Of a stretch of DNA of 8,017 nt, positions 1 to 4,525 are shown piece by piece. The DNA comes from CAYGZC01 sp964354225. GTDB lineage: Bacteria; Bacteroidota; Ignavibacteria; UBA10030; SZUA-254. Position 1 is the stretch's first letter; each line of letters opens with the position of its first letter. The stretch spans positions 1-8,017 of the forward strand of contig CAYGZC010000106.1 of NCBI GenBank assembly GCA_964354225.1. The letters are read 5' to 3'. The notes under the pieces were generated by a model that saw only the letters and a program-made list of their open reading frames with translations, did not search any database and was not told where the DNA came from. Made by a program: the position numbers and the translations under genes.

Positions 1-900
1 ATCCCAGCCATTTACATGACCTTCCTCGACCAACTGTAAAAGTCGCCGCTTACTCATAACAGTATAACTGAGATTCAATCGTGCAAATTCTATTTGCTGC
101 GGATGAAATATTCCAAGCTGATCGATAAACCAATCGTACAACGGGCGATGATCTTCGAACTCAAGTGTACAGATTGATTGTGTGATCCGCTCGATTGAAT
201 CGCTTTGTCCATGTGCCCAATCATACATCGGATAAATGCACCACTTGTCTCCAGTCCGATGATGAGTTGCGCGTAAGATGCGGTACATGACTGGGTCACG
301 CATGTTCAGATTGGGAGATGCCATATCGATTTTTGCGCGAAGAGTTCGCGAGCCATCTGGAAATTCACCATCGCGCATCCGGTTAAATAAATCCAAATTT
401 TCTTCGATAGACCTTGAACGGTATGGACTTTTTTTGCCGGGTGCAGTCAGCGTACCTCTATGTTCACGGATCTCATCCGCAGTCAAGTCGCAGACGTATG
501 CCTTCCCTTTCTTAATCAACTGGATGGCATACTCAAAGAGTTGATCAAAATAATCAGAAGCATAATATTCTTTGTCTTCCCAATTGAATCCTAACCATCT
601 AACATCTTCTTTAATGGATTGAACATACTCCATTTCTTCTTTGGTTGGATTTGTATCGTCAAATCTAAGATTACACGTTCCATTATAATCCCTTGCGATA
701 CCGAAATTCAAACAAATAGATTTTGCATGCCCGATGTGCAAATAACCATTTGGCTCAGGCGGAAAACGAGTATGAATTCTGTCGCCATGCTTACCAGTTT
801 TTAAATCTTCGTCTATAATTTCACGGATAAAGTTTACCGGTTTTGCCGGTACGCCGCTTTGATTCTTATCCTCTGACTTTTGTTTGTTCTTTGTTTCCAT
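1..900 (-). CDS. glnS: Glutaminyl-tRNA synthetase, 3' end cut by window edge
   Basis: GlnRS charges tRNA-Gln with glutamine using ATP in the cytoplasm (class Ic synthetase). The 300 visible codons run in frame from the ATG at 900-898 to base 1 without a stop. The class I HIGH motif is textbook GlnRS: PPEPNGYLHIGHAKS, with HIGH at residues 55-58. The FDDTNP segment follows at 80-85, LRAKIDMASP at 188-196 and CIYPMYDWAH at 221-230. The KMSKS-equivalent VMSKR is at 281-285. About half of a typical GlnRS (near 550 aa) is present. The two C-terminal beta-barrels that read the anticodon lie outside the window. There is a lysine-rich tail of about 20 residues before the catalytic core. The start codon overlaps the gltX stop (TAATG), so translation is probably coupled. 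Family identity is clear. Confidence 0.97.
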   Translation of the reverse strand, partial: METKNKQKSEDKNQSGVPAKPVNFIREIIDEDLKTGKHGDRIHTRFPPEPNGYLHIGHAKSICLNFGIARDYNGTCNLRFDDTNPTKEEMEYVQSIKEDVRWLGFNWEDKEYYASDYFDQLFEYAIQLIKKGKAYVCDLTADEIREHRGTLTAPGKKSPYRSRSIEENLDLFNRMRDGEFPDGSRTLRAKIDMASPNLNMRDPVMYRILRATHHRTGDKWCIYPMYDWAHGQSDSIERITQSICTLEFEDHRPLYDWFIDQLGIFHPQQIEFARLNLSYTVMSKRRLLQLVEEGHVNGWD

Positions 901-2357
901 TATTTAATTTTATCGATAGCTATTTGGATTCTTTTTACAACTTCTTCTTTGCCAAGTATGAATAAGATATCAAACAAACCCGGTCCGCCGCTCACGCCGG
1001 TGACGGCTAATCTGACAGCGTGTATGAGTGGACCATTCCCAATGTTAAGCGACTGTGCTGTTTCATGGAGAGTCGACTCGTAATCTTTTTTCCCTGGATT
1101 TATTAGCTCTTGAAATTTATCAGATAATTTCTTCAATTGAGAAGGAGTATCCGTTGTCCAATTTTTTCTTTTTGCACCAGCATCGTACCCGACAGGCGGC
1201 TCAAAGAAGTATGGACTTTTTTCAAGAAAATCCTTCATGAATGATACTCTCGGTCGCATCGCTTCAATTATTTTCAGTAATCTATCGTCATCATAATGAA
1301 TATCTTTGTACTTAGATTGATGAAGCTCCACCTTCAACATCTTCAGCACTTCGATATCCGGTTTCTTCCGAAGATGCTCGAAGTTCAGCCAGTTCAATTT
1401 ATCAAGCTCGAAGACTGCACCGGCTTTATTTACACCTTCTAACGAGAACTGTTCGACTAAGTCATTCAAATAAAAAAACTCTTGCTCAGTACCGGGATTC
1501 CATCCGAGCATTGCAACAAAATTGATGAGAGCTTCCTTCAAATATCCTTTTGCCCGATAATCCTCAACTGCAACATCACCTTGCCGCTTGCTTAGTTTTG
1601 ATTTATCCGGATTCAGCAAAAGCGGAAGATGAGCAAAGATTGGTTTCTCCCATCCAAAAGCATCGTATAATAAAATATGCTTCGGTGTGGATGGCAGCCA
1701 TTCTTCACCTCGAATTACATGACTGATTTCCATGAGATGGTCGTCTACAACGTTCGCTAAATGATATGTTGGGTATCCATCGCTTTTAATCAAAACCTGA
1801 TCATCCATTAGGTTGCTGTCAAATTCAACCCGACCGCGAATGGCATCTTCAACAATTATGGTTTGATTCTCTTCCATATTAAGGCGAATAATATGTGGAA
1901 TTCCACTTTTAAGCTTCTTGCCGATTTCAGAACTAGGAAGATTTAGACAATGTTTATCGTATTTTGTTTGTAGTACCGACTTCTTTTGTTGCTCTCTCAG
2001 CTCATTGATTCTCTCTGTTGTGCAAAAGCAATAATATGCTTTTTTCTTCTCGATAAGCAGTTGGATGTGAGTCTTGTAAATCTCCAAGCGCTCGGATTGG
2101 AGATAGGGTCCAAAGCTTCCACCTGCACTGGGGCCTTCGTTATATTCCAATCCACACCAATGTAATGTATCGATAAGACTTTCTGTTGCACCTTTAACAT
2201 AACGGGCTTGGTCTGTATCTTCGATGCGCAGGACGAACGTTCCATTGTTCTTCCTCGCAAACAAATAATTGTACAACGCCGTCCTCAAGCCACCTACGTG
2301 TAAATAACCCGTGGGACTTGGTGCAAAACGGACACGTATTTGATTATGATAACTCAT
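900..2357 (-). CDS. gltX: Glutamyl-tRNA synthetase (GluRS)
   Basis: GluRS ligates glutamate to tRNA-Glu. The 485-aa length fits a full bacterial GluRS. Motifs in order: HIGH region PSPTGYLHVGG (13-23), RIEDTDQAR (44-52), a Cys-x-Cys pair at C110/C112 with H136-C137 further on that resembles the zinc-binding insert of some GluRS, GEEWLPSTPKH (217-227) and KMSKS-like KLSKR (254-258). A helical anticodon-binding domain follows and ends in the usual AVTGVSGGPGLFDIL segment. The start at 2357 is well fixed because the protein begins MSYHNQIRVRFAPSPTG, as the family does. No strong Shine-Dalgarno lies at normal spacing. A GGGGA 12 nt upstream is inside a hairpin. Because a GlnRS gene follows, this GluRS is expected to be of the discriminating type (inference). 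It is the first gene of a two-gene operon with glnS. Confidence 0.98.
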   Translation of the reverse strand: MSYHNQIRVRFAPSPTGYLHVGGLRTALYNYLFARKNNGTFVLRIEDTDQARYVKGATESLIDTLHWCGLEYNEGPSAGGSFGPYLQSERLEIYKTHIQLLIEKKKAYYCFCTTERINELREQQKKSVLQTKYDKHCLNLPSSEIGKKLKSGIPHIIRLNMEENQTIIVEDAIRGRVEFDSNLMDDQVLIKSDGYPTYHLANVVDDHLMEISHVIRGEEWLPSTPKHILLYDAFGWEKPIFAHLPLLLNPDKSKLSKRQGDVAVEDYRAKGYLKEALINFVAMLGWNPGTEQEFFYLNDLVEQFSLEGVNKAGAVFELDKLNWLNFEHLRKKPDIEVLKMLKVELHQSKYKDIHYDDDRLLKIIEAMRPRVSFMKDFLEKSPYFFEPPVGYDAGAKRKNWTTDTPSQLKKLSDKFQELINPGKKDYESTLHETAQSLNIGNGPLIHAVRLAVTGVSGGPGLFDILFILGKEEVVKRIQIAIDKIK

Positions 2358-2362
2358 AGAAT

Positions 2363-2415
2363 AAAAAAATCCCCAACGATGGGGACAGTATAATAAATTG
2401 AAGTACTACCGTTGG
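2363..2415 (-). promoter_or_regulatory. gltX leader: terminator-like hairpin with a possible antiterminator
   Basis: On the minus strand a 6-bp stem (TCCCCA/TGGGGA, 2380-2385 with 2370-2375, loop TCGT) is followed at once by seven T (2369-2363), the form of an intrinsic terminator. It ends only 5 nt before the gltX start codon. The very 5' end of the predicted transcript carries CCAACG (2415-2410). This is complementary to CGTTGG (2378-2373), which covers half the loop and most of the 3' arm of the terminator stem, so the two pairings exclude each other. This suggests transcription attenuation, or masking of the GGGGA ribosome-binding candidate. The pairings are seen in the sequence; the regulatory role is inference. 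It could instead terminate upstream tRNA/GIY-YIG transcription. Confidence 0.55.
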
Positions 2416-2421
2416 ATAATG

Positions 2422-2450
2422 AAGATAGCACTATATTTGTAAAAAATCAA
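2422..2450 (-). promoter_or_regulatory. Putative sigma70-like promoter of gltX-glnS
   Basis: The -35 box TTGATT (2450-2445) and -10 box TATCTT (2427-2422) are separated by exactly 17 bp. Transcription would start near 2417-2416, giving a leader of about 60 nt. Each box matches the consensus at 4 of 6 positions. The same TTGATT-17-TAxxTT form occurs upstream of the protease gene at 6226-6254. Confidence 0.5.
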
Positions 2451-2505
2451 GGTAAATACATAAATAATAGCTACAGAATCGTGGTGGGTTTTGTATAAGA
2501 AGATA

Positions 2506-2531
2506 GACTGCGCTTCTAAAGAAGCTTCGTC
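2506..2531. repeat. Outer hairpin of the repeat region
   Basis: A 5-bp stem GCTTC/GAAGC (2512-2516 with 2521-2525, loop TAAA) is enclosed by GAC/GTC (2506-2508 with 2529-2531). The 19 bases at 2513-2531 match 2980-2998 at 18 positions, so this hairpin is a copy of the one at 2975-3000. Read on the minus strand it has the ACGAAG-core-CGCAGT frame shared by the other hairpins here. Confidence 0.7.
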
Positions 2532-2540
2532 GATCATGCC

Positions 2541-2660
2541 TACCAAACGAAGTTGAGCAAAGCGAAACGTAGTTTATGCCTGCCAAACGAAGTTGAGCAA
2601 ATCGAAACGTAGTTTATGCCAACCAAACGAAGTTCCGCTTTAGAGGAACGTAGTTTGGCG
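2541..2660. repeat. Left array: three 40-bp-period hairpin repeats
   Basis: Three units start at 2541, 2581 and 2621. Each holds CCAAACGAAGTT near its 5' side and CGTAGTTT near its 3' side, which fold back on each other with two mismatches (CCAAAC with GTTTGG in the third unit; AAAC with GTTT in the first two). Units 1 and 2 have the core GAGCAAAGCGAA (one base differs in unit 2). Unit 3 instead has GTTCC/GGAAC, a longer stem around a GCTTTAGA loop. Units 1 and 2 end in TTTATGCC; unit 3 runs into the tRNA-Ser tail copy. Units abut without unique spacers, so this is not a CRISPR array. Confidence 0.85.
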
Positions 2661-2670
2661 GAGAGGGAGA
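2647..2670 (-). repeat. Duplicated 3' tail of tRNA-Ser (24-bp direct repeat, distal copy)
   Basis: These 24 bases are identical to 3113-3136. In that copy the last 15 bases are the genuine 3' end of tRNA-Ser: CCA, the discriminator base, the seven-base 3' acceptor strand and four bases of the T-stem. Identity stops at both ends (g versus a before, c versus g after). Here there is no tRNA body, so this is a detached tail copy, as found at the far end of elements that insert into tRNA genes. Confidence 0.85.
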
Positions 2671-2671
2671 C

Positions 2672-2703
2672 TAACTACGCTCCATTCGGAGCTTCGTCAG
2701 TTA
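2672..2703. repeat. Hairpin overlapping the GIY-YIG stop codon
   Basis: Pairs are TAACT/AGTTA (2672-2676 with 2699-2703), ACG/CGT (2677-2679 with 2695-2697) and CTCC/GGAG (2680-2683 with 2688-2691, loop ATTC), with small bulges at 2692-2694 and 2698. On the minus strand it reads ACGAAG-CTCCGAATGGAG-CGTAGT. This is the same outer frame as the array units, with a different palindromic core. It encodes the last codons of the GIY-YIG ORF. No T-run follows, so it is not a typical terminator. Confidence 0.7.
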
Positions 2704-2944
2704 ATATCCTTTTCTTTAGGATTGCTTTACCCGATCCAGTTTTAAAATAACGCTCTAGCTCTCTCGCTTTCTTTTCATTGCTTACAGCAACATAGGCAAT
2801 AATGTCAAAAGGTCGGTACCCTTTTGTAGACTGAACAAGTCCCTTATTGTGTTCTAATAATCTCCTCTGTAAATCATTGGTCGATCCAATATAAATAAAT
2901 TGTTTTATTATACTCTTCAATATGTAAACATACCATTGAGGCAT
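2675..2944 (-). CDS. Small GIY-YIG nuclease-domain protein (UPF0213-like)
   Basis: This 89-aa protein is almost entirely a GIY-YIG domain. YVYIL (5-9) is the GIY-side strand, and IYIGSTNDLQRRLLEHNKG (17-35) holds the YIG motif with the usual Arg27, His32 and Asn33. A candidate metal-binding Glu64 lies in the ELERYFKTGSGK helix (62-73). Stand-alone proteins of this size resemble the UPF0213 group. GIY-YIG enzymes nick or cut DNA with a divalent metal, but activity of this short class is poorly defined. There is no extra DNA-binding domain. No good Shine-Dalgarno precedes the ATG. The last residues (LTDEAPNGA) and the TAG stop are encoded inside a hairpin that shares its frame with the surrounding repeats, so the C-terminus seems borrowed from the repeat. 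It sits between two repeat arrays downstream of tRNA-Ser, the position of a mobile or repeat-maintaining nuclease. Confidence 0.88.
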   Translation of the reverse strand: MPQWYVYILKSIIKQFIYIGSTNDLQRRLLEHNKGLVQSTKGYRPFDIIAYVAVSNEKKARELERYFKTGSGKAILKKRILTDEAPNGA

Positions 2945-2974
2945 TTATCGTATATGGTCTTACTTTATAATTGC

Positions 2975-3000
2975 CTGCACTTCTAAAGAACCTTCGTCAG
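2975..3000. repeat. Inner hairpin, copy of the one at 2506-2531
   Basis: Pairs are CTG/CAG (2975-2977 with 2998-3000) and TTC/GAA (2981-2983 with 2988-2990, loop TAAA). It matches 2513-2531 at 18 of 19 positions over 2980-2998. It lies just upstream of the GIY-YIG start and could fall in its 5' UTR. Confidence 0.65.
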
Positions 3001-3008
3001 TTTGGCTC

Positions 3009-3124
3009 GCCAAACGAAGTTGAGCAAAGCGAAGTCCGATGTTTGCTTGCCAAACGAAGTTGAGCGAAGCGAAGTCCGATGTTTGCTTGCCAAACGAAGT
3101 TGAACGAAGCGAAACGTAGTTTGG
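3009..3124. repeat. Right array: three 40-bp-period hairpin repeats abutting tRNA-Ser
   Basis: Units start at 3009, 3049 and 3089 and begin GCCAAACGAAGTTGA. The first two end in GAAGTCCGATGTTTGCTT and differ from each other by one base. The third ends in AAACGTAGTTTGGC like the left array and runs directly into the CCA end of tRNA-Ser. At the junctions GTTTG and CAAAC form an additional short stem, and 3001-3014 reads TTTGGC-TC-GCCAAA. Unit length and order match the left array at an offset of 467 bp. Confidence 0.85.
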
Positions 3125-3214
3125 CGGAGAGGGAGAGATTTGAACTCTCGGTACAAGTTGACCCCGTACGGCGGTTTAGCAAACCGCTGGTTTCAGCCAC
3201 TCACCCACCTCTCC
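3122..3214 (-). tRNA. tRNA-Ser (anticodon GCU)
   Basis: The acceptor stem GGAGAGG (3214-3208) pairs perfectly with CCTCTCC (3132-3126). Discriminator G (3125) and an encoded CCA (3124-3122) follow. The anticodon stem GCGGT/ACCGC encloses the loop TTGCTAA, giving anticodon GCU at 3180-3178 for AGY serine codons. A long variable arm (around 3167-3146) and the T-arm GAGAG-TTCAAAT-CTCTC complete a type II tRNA of 93 nt including CCA. A sigma70-like promoter lies 30 bp upstream, and hairpin repeats start immediately at the 3' end. The last 15 nt are duplicated at 2656-2670. Confidence 0.97.
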
Positions 3215-3243
3215 ATGAATGATAACTCAAATTATTGTGAATA

Positions 3244-3272
3244 AATGTACTAATTTACAAGTTGAGTTGCAA
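3244..3272 (-). promoter_or_regulatory. Putative promoter of tRNA-Ser
   Basis: The -35 TTGCAA (3272-3267) and -10 TACATT (3249-3244) have a 17-bp spacer, and transcription would begin near 3237, shortly before the tRNA. The 11 bases ATTAGTACATT around the -10 are identical to those of the protease promoter at 6226-6236. It overlaps the end of the small ORF at 3255-3424. Confidence 0.5.
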
Positions 3273-3424
3273 GGTCATTTTATTCGATATTAGTTTAACC
3301 ACTTCCAAATTAAAATCATTATTCTTCCTGAAATGATTATCACTTTCAGCAGATGAAGTAAAATCACCCCAAGCAGTCCCGGTATCGACATCTGAAATTT
3401 TTTTCTTTTTGTATTTCGTTTCAT
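3255..3424 (-). CDS. Small ORF with an A7 slippery site; frameshifted peptide or decayed gene
   Basis: A good ribosome-binding site AAAGGA (3439-3434) lies 9 nt before the ATG at 3424. The zero frame begins MKRNTKRKK and continues as a hydrophobic tail to a TAA at 3292-3290 (44 aa). The sequence A_AAA_AAA (3404-3398) is phased exactly for a -1 slip. The -1 frame then reads ISDVDTGTAWGDFTSS and continues hydrophilic to a TAA at 3257-3255, for 56 aa in all. The -1 frame has the purine-first, pyrimidine-third pattern of coding DNA; the zero frame does not. It may be made by frameshifting or transcript slippage, be a gene broken by one lost A, or carry a sequencing error. The zero-frame product, a basic start plus a hydrophobic segment, also resembles small membrane peptides. 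No family is recognised. Confidence 0.4.
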
Positions 3425-3446
3425 AATACTAAATCCTTTAGAAATA

Positions 3447-3536
3447 GAAAAGGCAACCTCGAAGCCCGTAACTTCTTCAAAGTTGCCTGAACAATATTTT
3501 TGTTACGGGATGAGGTTTATTAAAACCTCACACCCC
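3447..3536 (-). ncRNA. Structured RNA with mutually exclusive folds, ending in a terminator-like hairpin
   Basis: Two local hairpins occur on the minus strand. Hairpin 1 pairs GAGGTTT/AAACCTC (3529-3523 with 3518-3512, loop TAAT) and is extended by GGGGT/ATCCC (3536-3532 with 3511-3507). Hairpin 2 is a 14-pair stem, AGGCAACTTTGAAG with CTTCGAGGTTGCCT (3488-3475 with 3464-3451), followed by TTTT (3450-3447). The loop of hairpin 2 holds GTTACGGG (3472-3465), complementary to CCCGTAAC (3509-3502), and AACCTC (3517-3512) can pair with GAGGTT (3460-3455). The GU wobbles in both stems work only in minus-strand RNA. It is probably at least the terminator of the 262-aa gene; a pseudoknot or attenuator for the small ORF is possible. 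Confidence 0.5.
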
Positions 3537-3597
3537 ATAATCAGTTGGAGGGTAAATCCCACTGTCAAGTGGTAGACAGATGGATTAAGTTATTAAA

Positions 3598-4386
3598 TTA
3601 CCTCCTCTTATTTGGCTTACGAAAAACTTCTTTAATTCTATCTCCCACCTTTGGATCTTCGCCATACTTTTGTCGAAGGTATAAGGCCCCTTCGCTTCTA
3701 CATTTCCTCTCTAATTCCCATAGTCTGGCTGGGTTGAGATGTTTTCTTGGATATTTAGATTTAAGGAAATTTGCTGCTTCGATTTTCCAGCGTTTCGTTC
3801 TCGATAGCCCTTTACTGAACTCCCCGCATAATTCTATCAATCTCGGAATTAAGATTTCCCCTTCATACTTCTTGAATTCCTTCGGTGATAATGCAGCAAC
3901 CTTAACCAATTCTTTTTCTTCAGGATAATGTTCGATACCATATTCACCTTCCAACTTTTCTACTAAATGTTTTGCTCTTTCTGAAAGTCGCTGTTTCCAA
4001 ATCCATCTTAACCCATTAATATGCGATTTACGATAATCTTCAAGCTTATCTTTAGTAAAATGTTCCTTAGCAAATTCAAGAAATTTATCCTTTACAAAAT
4101 ATGGCTTAAACCTTATCAATAATTCTGAGAATGAAATACCAACGTACACATGTAATTTGGGATCGTTAGGATGATGCATTGTACCCAAAGCATTTTGGAC
4201 AATATTAATAAAAATCTCATCTGATGATTTGTTCAAATCAATTGCAATCTTTCCAAGGTAGTTCTGTATATCAATCGGAAGCCATTCTTTTGTTGCAAGA
4301 ATTTGTTTGCTTACCTGTTCTATTTTATCCTCTTGGTTTTTCTGTCTTCTTTCTAATATTTCAACGATCTCATCAAATTTATCCAT
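3598..4386 (-). CDS. Hypothetical basic protein, 262 aa
   Basis: I do not recognise a family. The first 35 residues are charged and heptad-like (EIVEILERRQKNQEDKIEQ), suggesting a short coiled coil. The middle is mixed helical with FSELLIRFKPYFVKDKFLEF near 108-127. The last 70 residues are rich in Arg and Lys and end in FRKPNKRR, which could bind nucleic acid (inference). No signal peptide, membrane segment or catalytic motif is visible, so it is probably cytoplasmic. The ATG at 4386 is bounded by an in-frame TAA three codons upstream. The nearest purine-rich site (GGAGG, 4413-4409) is 22 nt away, too far for normal use. It is monocistronic between its promoter at 4430-4458 and the structured RNA at 3447-3536. 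Confidence 0.75.
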   Translation of the reverse strand: MDKFDEIVEILERRQKNQEDKIEQVSKQILATKEWLPIDIQNYLGKIAIDLNKSSDEIFINIVQNALGTMHHPNDPKLHVYVGISFSELLIRFKPYFVKDKFLEFAKEHFTKDKLEDYRKSHINGLRWIWKQRLSERAKHLVEKLEGEYGIEHYPEEKELVKVAALSPKEFKKYEGEILIPRLIELCGEFSKGLSRTKRWKIEAANFLKSKYPRKHLNPARLWELERKCRSEGALYLRQKYGEDPKVGDRIKEVFRKPNKRR

Positions 4387-4429
4387 TTTGATTTAACTAA
4401 ATAAAAATCCTCCACTCGCTTCCGAACCG

Positions 4430-4458
4430 ATTATAATTATTAATCAGCTTCAAGTGAA
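4430..4458 (-). promoter_or_regulatory. Putative promoter of the 262-aa gene
   Basis: A perfect TATAAT (4435-4430) has TTCACT (4458-4453; 4 of 6 consensus bases) 17 bp upstream. The start of transcription would be near 4423, leaving a leader of about 37 nt. The rest of the 139-bp gap after the protease gene is AT-rich. Its only other structure is a weak TTGTAT/ATACAA stem around 4485-4500. Confidence 0.5.
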
Positions 4459-4525
4459 AAAAATTAGCGGATTGAAATATTTTGTATTTATATACAATCA
4501 CATTACTCTCATAAATTTATTGGTA

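Larger units (their letters stand above)
2506..3136 (-). mobile_element. Candidate tRNA-Ser-associated GIY-YIG/hairpin-repeat element
   Basis: The region has a repeated plan. A hairpin, three 40-bp units and the 24-bp tRNA tail occupy 2506-2670, and the same series recurs at 2975-3136, offset by 466-467 bp. A GIY-YIG ORF fills the space between. The interval 2671-3136 therefore looks like one module bounded by two tRNA-Ser tails, and 2506-2670 like the remains of another. No integrase, transposase or terminal inverted repeat is visible. It may be a mobile cassette using the tRNA 3' end, or a local tandem expansion. The repeat structure is observed; mobility is inference. Confidence 0.55.

Noticed and set aside
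278..1240. Plus-strand ORFs across the synthetase genes
   Set aside because: They are antisense to glnS and gltX, which have full family motifs.
2412..2439. Bacteroidota-type promoter on the plus strand (TTG, 17 bp, TATATTTG)
   Set aside because: The motif fits TAnnTTTG, but no plus-strand gene follows; downstream are only repeats and the antisense of the GIY-YIG gene.
2541..2660. CRISPR array
   Set aside because: The 40-bp units abut each other with no unique spacers, and no cas gene is present.
2997..3200. 67-codon minus-strand ORF
   Set aside because: It reads through the body of tRNA-Ser and the 40-bp repeats, so its protein is a translation of RNA gene and repeat sequence.
3541..3590. 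Insertion-sequence end (TGTC...GACA inverted repeat and nearby short palindromes)
   Set aside because: Only 4-5 bp arms, no matching second end and no transposase in the window.
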